Part shown: piece by piece, positions 1-9,403 of the stretch | How the letters are laid out: each line of letters opens with the position of its first letter | Position numbering within the stretch: the first letter of the stretch is position 1 | Assembly: GCF_014352875.1 (NCBI RefSeq) | Contig: NZ_CP060695.1 | Location: 899,501 to 963,500 of the forward strand | DNA length: 64,000 nt | Reading direction: 5' to 3' | From: Polaribacter pectinis | GTDB lineage: Bacteria; Bacteroidota; Bacteroidia; Flavobacteriales; Flavobacteriaceae | The notes under the pieces: generated by a model | The model's database searches: none | The model's input: the letters and a program-made list of their open reading frames with translations, nothing else | What the model was told of the DNA's origin: nothing | Program-made: the position numbers and the translations under genes

Positions 1-2
1 AT

Positions 3-404
3 GAAATAAGTAGTTTTAAAACAAAGGATTCTGCATGGAATAGAGGTGAAGAAATTTACGTTTATGTAAAAGATAGCCTTGGTTTTGCAAAATTAGATAC
101 TGTAAGCAAAGAAAAATTAAATAATAATAAAGATTACATAAAAGCAAAAGTAGGAGGATATTATAAACATAGCAATAAACTAGTTTTCACTTTGAATAAC
201 GAACGTTTTTATATGGAAGAATCTAAAGCGAAACCAGCAGAAGATTTAGTGAGAGAAACACAAAGAACTACTTCAACAAAGAATTTTACATACGCATTAA
301 TTTACATTAAAGACGATATTTCTGTTTTGGAAAATGTGTTTATAACTGACACTCCAATTAAAGATTTGGTAAATAAAAATTCAAAAGATTTTAATGGCCT
401 TTAA
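3..404 (+). CDS. C-terminal part of an unrecognised protein
   Basis: An open frame enters from the left edge and runs about 133 codons to a TAA at 402-404, so the N-terminus lies outside the window. A TTG at 192 could be read as a start, but the frame is open and protein-like for 63 codons before it, so I read this as a partial gene. The visible part is lysine-rich with alternating hydrophobic stretches (for example FTYALIYIKDDISVLENVFI) and has no transmembrane segment or motif that I recognise. Function unknown. Confidence 0.6.
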   Translation, partial: EISSFKTKDSAWNRGEEIYVYVKDSLGFAKLDTVSKEKLNNNKDYIKAKVGGYYKHSNKLVFTLNNERFYMEESKAKPAEDLVRETQRTTSTKNFTYALIYIKDDISVLENVFITDTPIKDLVNKNSKDFNGL

Positions 405-491
405 CATTTTAAAACACATCTTAACAACCTTTTAACGTAACAATACATTCATTTTTAGTAATTTAGAGGTGAACTAAAAAAAATAAATATT

Positions 492-632
492 ATGGGAATT
501 ATAAAAGATAACAAGAAATTTGAAAGAACAAAAACTCAAGATAATCCAACAAGTATAAATCGGAATTTAAAAGAAAACAAAAAGTTTGAGTTAGAAAACG
601 AAACAATTGTCGAACAAAAAGAAAATAAATAA
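492..632 (+). CDS. Small basic hypothetical protein (46 aa)
   Basis: ATG at 492 opens a 46-codon frame ending TAA at 630-632. The product is highly charged (about half K, E, N, R or D), begins MGIIKDNKKFERTKTQ and contains two similar blocks, NKKFERTK and NKKFELEN, 27 residues apart, suggesting a small internal repeat. It has no signal peptide or membrane segment. An A-rich leader precedes the ATG and a strong terminator follows at 668-697, which supports a real transcription unit. Function unknown; it could instead be chance coding on a small RNA. Confidence 0.5.
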   Translation: MGIIKDNKKFERTKTQDNPTSINRNLKENKKFELENETIVEQKENK

Positions 633-667
633 TTTAATAATTTAATTATTTGGTTAGTTAACGATAA

Positions 668-697
668 AGCCTTCACAAATTTGTGAAGGTTTTTTTA
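668..697 (+). terminator. Rho-independent terminator
   Basis: A perfect 10-bp inverted repeat CCTTCACAAA / TTTGTGAAGG (670-689) is followed directly by a run of seven T. It closes the small-protein unit before the DMT transporter gene. Confidence 0.8.
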
Positions 698-764
698 TTC
701 TCAATTAAAATTGAAAAGGACTTAATTATTAATGGTAATTTCGCAACTTCTAACAAAGTAGATT

Positions 765-1688
765 ATGAAAGCGAATAAATCTCAAATTTTAATTATTGTA
801 GCATTTATATCCATTTATGTAATTTGGGGTTCTACCTATTTATTTAACAAAGTTGCAGTAACAGAATTACCTCCATTTTTCTTGGCTTGTATTCGTTTTT
901 CCACAGCTGGTGTTTTAATGTTGATGATTGCTAAAATTATCGGTTTTAGTCTTAAAATTACTAAAAAGCAATTTCTCAATTCAGCCATTGCATCTTTATT
1001 CTTTCTAATTTTAGGAAACAGTGTTTTTGTTTGGGCTTTGCAATATGTAGATAGTGGTTTTGCTGCGTTAATTGCCTCTACACAACCATTATTCGTCTTA
1101 CTAATTCTGCGTTTTTTAGATAGAAAACCCATGCAAAAAAAATCTATAATTGGAATTTTTTTAGGAATCACAGGAATGGTTTTATTGGTGAGTCAGCAAG
1201 AATTAGTAACCTCAAGTGAAACTATTTTAGGAATTTTAGTAATGTTAGGCTGTGTTTTAGGTTGGAGTTATGGAGGTGTTTTTGTTTCTAAGGCAGATTT
1301 ACCAAAAAATTTTTTTGTGAGTACAGGAATACAAATGGTAATTGCTGGTGTTGTTTTAGCTATTTTAAGTCTTTCTTTTCATGAAAAATGGACTTCTCCT
1401 TTAAATTGGAGTTCAAACGTTCAAATATCGATGTCTTTATTAATTATTTTAGGTGGAATTGTTGCTTTTACAGCTTTTAATTATTTGCTAAAAGTAGTTT
1501 CAACCGAAAAAGTGGCGACATCTGCCTATGTAAATCCTGTAATTGCTTTATTTATGGGGTGGTATTTTCTGGATGAAAAAATCTCTACACAATCTATGAT
1601 TGCTTCTGCCATTTTATTAACGGGTGTTTACTTTATTACTTCCAGAAAAAGAAAAGTAAAAAATGTAACTGGAACTGCTAAAACTTAA
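765..1688 (+). CDS. EamA/DMT-family drug-metabolite exporter
   Basis: A 307-residue inner-membrane protein with about ten hydrophobic helices arranged as two EamA repeats (about residues 10-145 and 155-290). The first helix carries the family-typical IWGSTYLFNKVAV stretch (about 20-32) and the second repeat ends with the usual ALFMGWYFLDE-like motif near residue 265. The family exports small metabolites or drugs; the substrate cannot be told from sequence. Length and start (ATG at 765) fit the family. It is a single-gene unit after a terminator; a weak TAATTTCG box lies about 25 bases upstream. Confidence 0.85.
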   Translation: MKANKSQILIIVAFISIYVIWGSTYLFNKVAVTELPPFFLACIRFSTAGVLMLMIAKIIGFSLKITKKQFLNSAIASLFFLILGNSVFVWALQYVDSGFAALIASTQPLFVLLILRFLDRKPMQKKSIIGIFLGITGMVLLVSQQELVTSSETILGILVMLGCVLGWSYGGVFVSKADLPKNFFVSTGIQMVIAGVVLAILSLSFHEKWTSPLNWSSNVQISMSLLIILGGIVAFTAFNYLLKVVSTEKVATSAYVNPVIALFMGWYFLDEKISTQSMIASAILLTGVYFITSRKRKVKNVTGTAKT

Positions 1689-1815
1689 ATTCTTTTTTTT
1701 GCTGATTTTCTCTTTTAAAATTGAATTATGTTTTTCGAAATGAGTTCAAAAAAAATGCATCTACGCAAATTATTAAATCTGTAAATCTTTAATTTTACAA
1801 CTCTAAAATAAAACT

Positions 1816-2700
1816 GTGCAAGCGAAAACAATTATAAAAGACTTTCCAAAATTATTAAAGAAAACAGGAAGTAATTGGTTAGATAGTGGTCCTTTTGAAT
1901 TGAGTGCCATTGTTGCCTATTATGCCATTTTATCTTTGCCTGCTTTAATAGTAATTATTTTAAATTTAGTAGGAAATATTTGGGGAAGAGAAATTGTAGA
2001 AGGTGAATTATTAGATGAAATTACAAGTGCTGTCGGAATTCAAACAGCAGAATCTATAAGAGTAATGATGTTAGATAGAGGAGATGAATCTGTCTCTATT
2101 TTTACCACAATTATTGGAGTTGGAACACTTATTTATGGTGCAACTGGAGTGTTTTATCAATTACAAGCCGCATTCGATAAAATTTGGAAAGTAAAAGAAA
2201 ACCCTAACACAAACGGATTTATAAAGATGATAATAGATCGCCTAAAAAGCTTTGGTTTTATTTTAATTATAGGTTTTTTATTGTTGATTAGTTTCGTTTT
2301 AACAGCATTAATTAGTGCATTTAGCAGGAGAATAGAAGTATTTGTGCCAGATAATTTGTTTGAATATATCTATGTTGTAGATTTTCTAATGTCCATCTTA
2401 TTCATTTACATTTTATTTGCTGCGATGTTTAAATATTTACCAAGTAAAAAAGTACGTTGGCGAGCTGTAAAAGTAGGAGCAGGTTTAACTGCCATATTAT
2501 TTGTGGTAGGTAAATATTTATTAGCTTGGTACTTTAGTGAAATGGATCCAGGTTCTACTTATGGTGCTGCTGGTTCTGTAATTTTGATTATGTTATGGGT
2601 TTCTTATTCGAGTTTAATTCTCTTTTTTGGAGCGCATTTTACAAAAGTGTATGCAGATACCTATTTGAACAATAATGATGAAATAATTATTAAAGAATAA
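1816..2700 (+). CDS. YihY/BrkB-family inner-membrane protein
   Basis: A 294-residue polytopic membrane protein of the YihY (formerly RNase BN/BrkB) family, with about six transmembrane helices. Visible family features are the N-terminal AIVAYYAILSLPALIVII helix (about 32-49), TLIYGATGVFYQLQAAFDKIWKV in the second third, and the C-terminal YGAAGSVILIMLWVSYSSLI. The start is GTG at 1816, because an in-frame stop lies just upstream and no earlier ATG exists. The biochemical role of the family is unsettled. It converges on the MFS gene with only two bases between stop codons. Confidence 0.85.
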   Translation: MQAKTIIKDFPKLLKKTGSNWLDSGPFELSAIVAYYAILSLPALIVIILNLVGNIWGREIVEGELLDEITSAVGIQTAESIRVMMLDRGDESVSIFTTIIGVGTLIYGATGVFYQLQAAFDKIWKVKENPNTNGFIKMIIDRLKSFGFILIIGFLLLISFVLTALISAFSRRIEVFVPDNLFEYIYVVDFLMSILFIYILFAAMFKYLPSKKVRWRAVKVGAGLTAILFVVGKYLLAWYFSEMDPGSTYGAAGSVILIMLWVSYSSLILFFGAHFTKVYADTYLNNNDEIIIKE

Positions 2701-2702
2701 AA

Positions 2703-3989
2703 TTATTCAGCTTCTACATTTGGCAATTTATAACTCATAAATGCGCCCAAAATTCCAAATATTGATAAAACCAATAATACCAATTCTACAGAAAAAAGTG
2801 ATGCTAAAGCACTAATTCCACCAGTTACTAATAAAATTAAACCAATTATGGTGTTACTTACAGCTACATAATCTGTTCTTTTGTTTCCTTCTGCCATATT
2901 TACAACGTATGTTTTTCTTCCTAAACGAACGCCACTATGTGCAATTCCTAAAATGAAAAAAGCGACTGGATACAACCAAAATACTTTCGAAAAGTCTACA
3001 AATACTTCAATAATTATAAACATTACAATTCCTAAAATTGATGCAATTATCGTTGCAAAAGACATAACATTTTTACTCGATATATCTGCCATTCTTCCCC
3101 AAACTGGAGCACTTAAGATTGATGCAACTCCATTTGCGATAATAAATAAACCTAACAAATAGCTTTCTTTTCCAATATTTTCTTGTGCCAATAATACATA
3201 AAAAGGAGCAGTTAAAGCCGAACATAATAATAGCGAACGTGCAATAATAAAGTTTCTAAAATGAGTATCTTTTTTTACAATTTTTATTCTTTGTAAAACT
3301 TCTTTCCAAGTATCTTTATTTTCTTCAACTTCGCTTTTAGGTTCTTTAATTTTTGAATAAATAAATGCTGAAATCAGCCACATAGAACTCGCAAAAACTA
3401 AAATTCCACTGTAGAATAGGAGAGAAGCATCGCTTTTAGATTTATACATCATAAATAAACCAGTCAATAAAACTAAAATTCCGGATACAGAGACTGTATA
3501 TCCTTTTAATTTTCCACGCCTATCTTTAGGGATTGTTTTTCCTAAAACATCTTTAGAACTTACAGAACATAAACTTCTTGAAAGACTAAAAATTATCAGA
3601 AATAAAATAATTAAACCCCCTGCAAAAACACCTTCAAAAAAGTAAGCTATTAAACCAATTGCTAAAATTGAAGCAAATTGAAAAATAGACCCAGAAACAT
3701 AAATCCATTTTCTTTTTGCTTTGGTTTTAATATAACTCGCTAAAAATATTTGAGGTAACATAGAGCCAGATTCTCTAATAGGCACAATAAAACTAATCAT
3801 ATAAACTGGTGCGTTTATATAATTCATAATCCAAGCCAATACTGTTTTTGGGTTGCTTAAAGTGTCTCCCAATTTTGTAAAAATGCTACTTATTAAAAGT
3901 AAAAAGTAGTTTCTTGGCAAATGCTCGTCAACATTTTTATCATCAGTATTAAAAAAAAAATAGACTTTTTCTGAAACGGATTTTTTCAT
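2703..3989 (-). CDS. MFS transporter
   Basis: A 428-residue major facilitator protein with about twelve hydrophobic segments. The cytoplasmic N-terminus carries about 35 hydrophilic residues before the first helix. The loop between the halves (SKIKEPKSEVEENKDTWKE, near 212-230) is charged, as is usual. PKDRRGKLKGY in the 2-3 loop region resembles the family signature. The substrate cannot be assigned. A perfect TAATTTTG box sits only four bases before the ATG, which raises the possibility of a leaderless message. Confidence 0.8.
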   Translation of the reverse strand: MKKSVSEKVYFFFNTDDKNVDEHLPRNYFLLLISSIFTKLGDTLSNPKTVLAWIMNYINAPVYMISFIVPIRESGSMLPQIFLASYIKTKAKRKWIYVSGSIFQFASILAIGLIAYFFEGVFAGGLIILFLIIFSLSRSLCSVSSKDVLGKTIPKDRRGKLKGYTVSVSGILVLLTGLFMMYKSKSDASLLFYSGILVFASSMWLISAFIYSKIKEPKSEVEENKDTWKEVLQRIKIVKKDTHFRNFIIARSLLLCSALTAPFYVLLAQENIGKESYLLGLFIIANGVASILSAPVWGRMADISSKNVMSFATIIASILGIVMFIIIEVFVDFSKVFWLYPVAFFILGIAHSGVRLGRKTYVVNMAEGNKRTDYVAVSNTIIGLILLVTGGISALASLFSVELVLLVLSIFGILGAFMSYKLPNVEAE

Positions 3990-3993
3990 AGCA

Positions 3994-4001
3994 CAAAATT
4001 A
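3994..4001 (-). promoter_or_regulatory. TAnnTTTG promoter box, MFS gene
   Basis: Reads TAATTTTG on the minus strand, a perfect match to the Bacteroidota -7 consensus, ending four bases before the MFS ATG (3989). No TTG is seen at the usual upstream distance. Confidence 0.45.
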
Positions 4002-4061
4002 GTACTATAAAACCATTCTTAAAAGTCTATTTTTAAATGTTGATGTGTTATTTGTTAGTTT

Positions 4062-5429
4062 TTAATCAATCCAAATTGATTTTGTATTTACAAATTCACG
4101 AATTCCGTAACTTGATAATTCTCTACCATAACCAGAATTTTTAATTCCACCAAAAGGTAATCTTGGATCTGAAGCCACCAATTTATTTACAAAACTATTT
4201 CCTGCTTCTAATTGTAGAGCCACTTTTTCTCCTCTTTTAGAATCTCCTGTAATTACACCAGAACCCAAACCAAAAGTGGAATTATTTGCTAATTCAATTG
4301 CTTCTTCTTCTGTTTTTGCTTTAATTACAGAAGCAACTGGACCAAAAAGTTCTTCATCAAAACCAGTCATTCCAGCTTTTAAATCCGCTAAAATTGTTGC
4401 AGGATAATACGCGCCTTTTCTATCTGGAATTTTACCACCTAAAACCAATTTACCACCTTGTTTTATTGTTTTTTCTACTTGTTCATGCAATTCATCTCGC
4501 AAATCTACTCTTGCCATTGGTCCATAATAAACATCTTCGTTGGTAGGTTCTCCCATTTTTGCATCTTTCATTTTTTTGGTGAAGAGTTTTAGAAAATCAT
4601 CATAGATTTCTTCTAAAACAATAAAACGTTTTGCGGCGATGCAAGTTTGTCCGTTATTTTGCAAACGTCCATAAGTAGCTAAATCCGTCGCTTTTTCTAA
4701 ATCTGCATCTTCCAAAATGATGTATGCATCACTTCCTCCTAATTCTAAAACGGTTTTCTTTAAATTTTCTCCAGCAATTTTTGCAACAGAACGTCCTGCA
4801 GGTTCACTTCCTGTCAATGTAACTGCTACAATATTTTTATCTTCAATAACTGCTTTAATGTCTTTAGATTCTAAATTTAAGTTGGTAAAAACTCCATTAG
4901 GAAAACCTGCTTTTTTAAATGCATCTTCCAAAGCAAAAGCACAACCTTGTACATTAGATGCATGTTTTAGAACGCCAGTATTACCAGTCATAACTGCTGG
5001 TGCAGCAAAACGAATTACCTGATAAAATGGAAAGTTCCAAGGCATTACAGCCAAAGTAACTCCTAAAGGTTGAAAAGTAACATAACTTTTTTTAGCTTCA
5101 GTTTTTATAACTTCATCTGCTAATAATTCTTCAATATTATCAGCATAATATCTACATATTTTTGCACATTTTTCTATTTCTGCACGAGATTGTTTAATTA
5201 TTTTACCCATTTCCTGGGTTGCTAATTGAGCATATTCTTCTATGTTTTCTTCAAAAATTGTCGCTAATTTGTTCATTAATTTAGAACGCTCTTCAAAACT
5301 TGTTTTTTTCCAAGTTTGGTAAGCTTCATTCGCTTTTGCTACTTTTTCTTTCGCTTCTTTTGGAGAAATTCTTTCATAACTTTTTATTTCTTCTTCTGTT
5401 GCAGGATTTATAGTTGTTGTCTTTTTCAT
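4062..5429 (-). CDS. NAD(P)-dependent aldehyde dehydrogenase (succinate-semialdehyde type)
   Basis: A 455-residue class I aldehyde dehydrogenase. The general-base glutamate is E229 in VLELGGSDAYI and the nucleophile is C263 in NNGQTCIAAKRFIV; the MPWNFPFYQVIRFAAPA stretch (about 129-145) and the C-terminal PFGGIKNSGYGRELS are intact. The short N-terminus and INPATEEEI opening resemble succinate-semialdehyde dehydrogenases of the GabD/YneI branch, but aldehyde specificity cannot be proven here. It starts four bases after the stop of the acetolactate-synthase-like gene, so the two are almost certainly co-transcribed. Confidence 0.85.
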   Translation of the reverse strand: MKKTTTINPATEEEIKSYERISPKEAKEKVAKANEAYQTWKKTSFEERSKLMNKLATIFEENIEEYAQLATQEMGKIIKQSRAEIEKCAKICRYYADNIEELLADEVIKTEAKKSYVTFQPLGVTLAVMPWNFPFYQVIRFAAPAVMTGNTGVLKHASNVQGCAFALEDAFKKAGFPNGVFTNLNLESKDIKAVIEDKNIVAVTLTGSEPAGRSVAKIAGENLKKTVLELGGSDAYIILEDADLEKATDLATYGRLQNNGQTCIAAKRFIVLEEIYDDFLKLFTKKMKDAKMGEPTNEDVYYGPMARVDLRDELHEQVEKTIKQGGKLVLGGKIPDRKGAYYPATILADLKAGMTGFDEELFGPVASVIKAKTEEEAIELANNSTFGLGSGVITGDSKRGEKVALQLEAGNSFVNKLVASDPRLPFGGIKNSGYGRELSSYGIREFVNTKSIWID

Positions 5430-5433
5430 TTTT

Positions 5434-7083
5434 TTATTTTTTCGAATTTTCTTTCAATAATACATTCAATATTTTATGATTTAGCGAATAATCTACTGCT
5501 AAATCTATTATATGAATTCCTTTTAAATCTAATGTTTTTGCTAATATTTCTTCAAAATCTTTAATGGATGTTGGTCTGTACCCAAAAGCACCAAAGCTTT
5601 CAGCATATTTTACAAAATCGGGGTTTTTATATTCCAAACCAAACTTTGGGAATCCTTCTCCTTCTTGTTTCCACTCAATCATTCCATAGGCATTATCATT
5701 TAAAATAATAATTACCAAATCTAATTTCATACGAATTGCGGTTTCCAATTCTTGTGAATTCATCATAAAACCACCATCTCCATTTACTGAAATTACTTTT
5801 TTATCTGGATTTAGTTTTTTAGCCATCATCGCAGAAGGAAAACCTGCGCCCATTGTTGCCAAAGCATTGTCTAAAATTAAAGTATTTTGAGCATAGGCAG
5901 GAAAATTACGCGCAAACCAAATTTTATAAATTCCGTTGTCTAAAGTTACAATTCCATCTTCTGGTAAAATATCTCTGGTAATTTTTACCAATCTTTGAGG
6001 TAAAATTGGGAAACGATTGTCTTCTTCATATTTTGCTAAATGATTAGAAACATTTTCCTTCACTTTCAAGTAAAAGTCATTGTTCCATTTTTTTGAATTG
6101 TCTTTTAATTGACTTGTTAATTCTTTAATTGTTGAGGCAATATCTCCAATAACATTCAATTGTGGGAAATAAACTTCATTAATTTCAGCTGCAAAAAAGT
6201 TGATATGAATCACTTTTCGTTCATCATCAGCATTCATTATAAATGGTGGTTTTTCAATAGAATCGTGACCAACATTAATAATTAAATCGGCATTTTCAAT
6301 CGCTTCATGAATAAAATCATTCGAAGAAAGTGCAGCTGTACCTATATATAAAGGATTTCTTTCATCAATAATTCCTTTTCCCATTTGTGTATTAAAAAAT
6401 GGGATTTTTAAAGTTTTTACAAAATCAGTAAGTGCCTCAGAAGCTCTTTTTCTATTTGCACCAGCACCAATTAATAAAAGTGGTTTTTTTGCTGCAATAA
6501 TCATTTTACAAGCATCTAAAACCGAATCTTTATTTGCAGATGGAATTTTTATATTTTCAACATTAAAAAAATGAGGTTTTTCTACTTCTTCTTTGGCAAC
6601 ATCTTCTGGAATCTCTAAATGAACAGCTCCAGGTCTTTCTTCTTGAGAACGCCTGAAAGCTTCTCTAATAATAGCTCCAGAATTTTTTCCATAGGTAATT
6701 TGTTTGGTGAATTTTGTGAGTGGTTGCATCATTTCTACCACATCTAAAATTTGAAACTTTCCTTGTTTACTCTCTTTAATAGGTTTCTGACCTGTAAGTA
6801 TAACCATTGGCATTGCACCTAATTGTGCATACGCAGTTGGCGTAACTAAATTTGTGGCTCCAGGACCTAAAGTGGACATGCAAACTCCAGGTTTTCCTGT
6901 GAGTCGTCCATAAGTTGCTGCCATAAAACCTGCACCTTGTTCGTGTCTTGTTATTATAATCTCAATTTTATCGGATTTTCTGATGGATTCTAAAACGTCT
7001 AAATTTTCTTCTCCAGGCAATCCAAAAATATATTCTACACCTTCATTTTCTAATGCTTGAATAATTATATCGGAAGTTTTCAT
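5434..7083 (-). CDS. Thiamine-diphosphate enzyme, acetolactate synthase large subunit-like (AlsS type)
   Basis: A 549-residue enzyme with the three-domain ThDP decarboxylase fold. E48 in TRHEQGAG is the cofactor-activating glutamate. The pyrophosphate motif starts at G435-D436-G437 and ends at N464 in LNDNAYGM. The tail YKNPDFVKYAESFGAFGYR is very like catabolic acetolactate synthases. The family joins two pyruvates to give 2-acetolactate and CO2. No regulatory small subunit (IlvN/IlvH) or acetolactate decarboxylase is nearby; the partner gene is an aldehyde dehydrogenase four bases downstream. It could therefore be a related 2-oxoacid decarboxylase or carboligase. Confidence 0.75.
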   Translation of the reverse strand: MKTSDIIIQALENEGVEYIFGLPGEENLDVLESIRKSDKIEIIITRHEQGAGFMAATYGRLTGKPGVCMSTLGPGATNLVTPTAYAQLGAMPMVILTGQKPIKESKQGKFQILDVVEMMQPLTKFTKQITYGKNSGAIIREAFRRSQEERPGAVHLEIPEDVAKEEVEKPHFFNVENIKIPSANKDSVLDACKMIIAAKKPLLLIGAGANRKRASEALTDFVKTLKIPFFNTQMGKGIIDERNPLYIGTAALSSNDFIHEAIENADLIINVGHDSIEKPPFIMNADDERKVIHINFFAAEINEVYFPQLNVIGDIASTIKELTSQLKDNSKKWNNDFYLKVKENVSNHLAKYEEDNRFPILPQRLVKITRDILPEDGIVTLDNGIYKIWFARNFPAYAQNTLILDNALATMGAGFPSAMMAKKLNPDKKVISVNGDGGFMMNSQELETAIRMKLDLVIIILNDNAYGMIEWKQEGEGFPKFGLEYKNPDFVKYAESFGAFGYRPTSIKDFEEILAKTLDLKGIHIIDLAVDYSLNHKILNVLLKENSKK

Positions 7084-7310
7084 GTTTTTCTATAGCTTTT
7101 TTTTACAGATGAAATTTGTTCATCATTTCTTCGAAAATAAGAATAAAATAGTTGTTAATATTCATCATCAACCTTAAGAATCTGTTAATTTTAAAGGGAT
7201 TGTGTTATAAAGTGTTAATTTTTGGAATGAGTCCAAATCGATTTCAAAAGAGCCAATAATCACCTTTTTTAATTCCTATTTTCGTGGAAATTCATAAAAA
7301 ATAAAAATAG

Positions 7311-8366
7311 ATGTCAGAGAAAATAAAAGCATATGGAACTGAAGCTGCAGATAAAGATTTGCAACAAATGGAAATTGAAAGAAGAGCAATTTTAAAGAAT
7401 GATGTAAAAATCGATATTTTATATTGTGGAGTCTGTCATAGTGATATTCATGCAGCAAAAAACGATTGGGGAAATGCAAATTATCCTTTAGTTCCTGGTC
7501 ATGAAATTATTGGAAAAGTAATTGAAGTTGGTGCTGAAGTCAAAAATTATAAAGAAGGAGATTTAGTTGGAGTAGGATGTATGGTTGATTCTTGCAAAGA
7601 ATGTGGTGCTTGTGAAGACGATTTAGAACAATTCTGTGAAAATGGAATGGTTGGAACGTATAATGGAAAGGACAAACATTCTGGAGATAGAACTTTTGGA
7701 GGATATTCAACATCCATTGTTGTAAGAGAAGAATTTGTTTTAAAAGTTCCAACGAATTTAGATACAAAAGCAGTTGCACCATTATTATGTGCAGGAATTA
7801 CTACATTTTCACCATTAAATCATTGGAAAATTAAAAAAGGAGATAAAGTTGGTATCATTGGTTTAGGTGGACTTGGACATATGGGAATTAAATTCGCAAG
7901 TGCAATGGGTGCAGAAACGTATATGATTACAACTTCCGAAGGAAAAGCAGAAGACGCTAAAAAATTAGGAGCAGATGATGTAATTATTTCAAAAAATAAA
8001 GATGAAATGAAAAAACATGCAGGAAGTTTCGATTTTCTGTTGAATACTGTTCCTGTAAAACACGATATCAATCCGTATTTACAAATTTTAAAAAGAGATT
8101 CCACAATGGTTATGGTTGGCGCAATAGAGCCTTTGGAACCAATGAATGGTGGAAATTTAATTATGGGAAGAAAAAGAGTTGCAGGATCTCTAATTGGCGG
8201 AATTAAAGAAACGCAAGAAATGTTAGATTTCTGCGGAGAACATAATATCACATCAGAAATTGAAATGATTGACATGCAAGATATCAACAAAGCGTTTGAA
8301 AGAGTTACAAATAACGATGTAAAATATCGATTTGTAATTGATATGAAAACATTAAAAGAAGCATAG
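7311..8366 (+). CDS. Zinc-dependent NAD(P) alcohol dehydrogenase (YahK/CAD-like)
   Basis: A 351-residue medium-chain zinc alcohol dehydrogenase. Catalytic zinc ligands C39, H64-E65 and C160 are present (CGVCHSDIH, VPGHE, LLCAG), the structural zinc site is C95-x2-C98-x2-C101-x7-C109, and the Rossmann glycines are GLGGLGHMG (184-192). The pattern matches the YahK/cinnamyl-alcohol branch, which reduces a broad range of aldehydes. It is divergent from the acetolactate-synthase/aldehyde-dehydrogenase pair and leads a unit with a peroxiredoxin and a hibernation factor, suggesting aldehyde or stress handling (inference). Confidence 0.85.
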   Translation: MSEKIKAYGTEAADKDLQQMEIERRAILKNDVKIDILYCGVCHSDIHAAKNDWGNANYPLVPGHEIIGKVIEVGAEVKNYKEGDLVGVGCMVDSCKECGACEDDLEQFCENGMVGTYNGKDKHSGDRTFGGYSTSIVVREEFVLKVPTNLDTKAVAPLLCAGITTFSPLNHWKIKKGDKVGIIGLGGLGHMGIKFASAMGAETYMITTSEGKAEDAKKLGADDVIISKNKDEMKKHAGSFDFLLNTVPVKHDINPYLQILKRDSTMVMVGAIEPLEPMNGGNLIMGRKRVAGSLIGGIKETQEMLDFCGEHNITSEIEMIDMQDINKAFERVTNNDVKYRFVIDMKTLKEA

Positions 8367-8400
8367 AGAGAGAATATATATTAATAAAAAACAGAAAAAG

Positions 8401-8907
8401 ATGATAAAACCAAGAGAAAAAGCACCTAATTTAGAAATAAATTTAGTGAACGATACAAAGTGGAGTCTACAAGATCAAACTCCAGAAAACTTTACAATGC
8501 TTGTTTTTTATAGAGGAAAACATTGTCCTGTTTGTAAAAAACAATTAGAAGAACTTCAAAAGAAAAAAGACGAGTTTACAGAAAGAGGCGTAAATCTAAT
8601 TGCAATAAGTTCAGATACTGAAGAAGTAGCCAAAGAAACGTATAAAGAATGGGATATTGAAGATATTCCTGTTGGATATGATTTTCCTATTGAAGAAGCC
8701 AGGAAATGGGGTTTATTTATTTCTGAAGGAATTAAAAATGAACCCAAACATTTTACAGAACCAGGTTTGTTTTTAATTCATAAAGACGGAACTGTCTATT
8801 GGGAATCTATACAATCGATGCCTTTTGGAAGATCTCCTTTGAGAGAAGTTTTAGGCGGAATCGATTATATTTTAAAAGAAGGATATCCTGCAAGAGGAGA
8901 AGCGTAA
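8401..8907 (+). CDS. AhpC/TSA-family redoxin (peroxiredoxin-like)
   Basis: A 168-residue single-domain redoxin with the motif FYRGKHCPVCKKQLEEL, giving a C42-x2-C45 pair where typical AhpC proteins have a single peroxidatic cysteine in a PVCT context. Likely cytosolic, as no signal peptide is seen. The family reduces peroxides or acts as a thiol reductase. It lies 34 bases after the alcohol dehydrogenase stop and 25 bases before the hibernation factor, on the same strand, so it is probably co-transcribed. Confidence 0.8.
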   Translation: MIKPREKAPNLEINLVNDTKWSLQDQTPENFTMLVFYRGKHCPVCKKQLEELQKKKDEFTERGVNLIAISSDTEEVAKETYKEWDIEDIPVGYDFPIEEARKWGLFISEGIKNEPKHFTEPGLFLIHKDGTVYWESIQSMPFGRSPLREVLGGIDYILKEGYPARGEA

Positions 8908-8932
8908 ATTATTAACTTAAATAAGAAAAAAT

Positions 8933-9235
8933 ATGGACATTAAATTTGAATACCATGAAATTACAGCAAGCGAACGTTTAGAAGCTTTTACAACAGAAAA
9001 ACTAAATCATATGTATAAGAAATATGATTTTCTAATAAGAGCAGATGTGTTTTTTAAACAAGAAAATACATCTTCAGAAGAAACAGGAAAAATTTGCGGA
9101 ATTAGAGTAAGTTTACCTGGGCCAAGATTATTTGCAGAATCAAGTAACGATAATTTTGAGTCGTCAGTTAGTGAAGCAATTCGTGAATTAGACGTACAAT
9201 TAAGAAAGAAAAAAGATAAAATGAAGGCTTATTAA
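8933..9235 (+). CDS. hpf: Ribosome hibernation promoting factor (HPF/RaiA, short form)
   Basis: A 100-residue protein with the HPF/YfiA fold pattern: it opens with MDIKFEYHEITASERLEAF and ends with a strongly basic helix, IRELDVQLRKKKDKMKAY. It lacks the long C-terminal dimerisation domain, so it is the short type. Such proteins bind the 30S subunit in the mRNA/tRNA channel and silence ribosomes in stationary phase or stress. It is last in the alcohol dehydrogenase unit and is followed by a terminator. Confidence 0.85.
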   Translation: MDIKFEYHEITASERLEAFTTEKLNHMYKKYDFLIRADVFFKQENTSSEETGKICGIRVSLPGPRLFAESSNDNFESSVSEAIRELDVQLRKKKDKMKAY

Positions 9236-9260
9236 AAAAGTTTTCGAGTAATAAAGTTGA

Positions 9261-9285
9261 AAACCTTCCAATTTGGGAGGTTTTT
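9261..9285 (+). terminator. Rho-independent terminator after hpf
   Basis: AACCTTCC (9262-9269) pairs with GGGAGGTT, with one G-U pair, across a short A/T loop, followed by TTTT. Confidence 0.65.
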
Positions 9286-9403
9286 ATGTATTTAAAAGAT
9301 AAGAATTATATAGTTATTTACTTGACAGTTCGTTGATTGATACATAAATACCCAAAAGTCAGTGAGGATTACGTAATAATTTGAAAATAAATCAATTAAT
9401 AGG

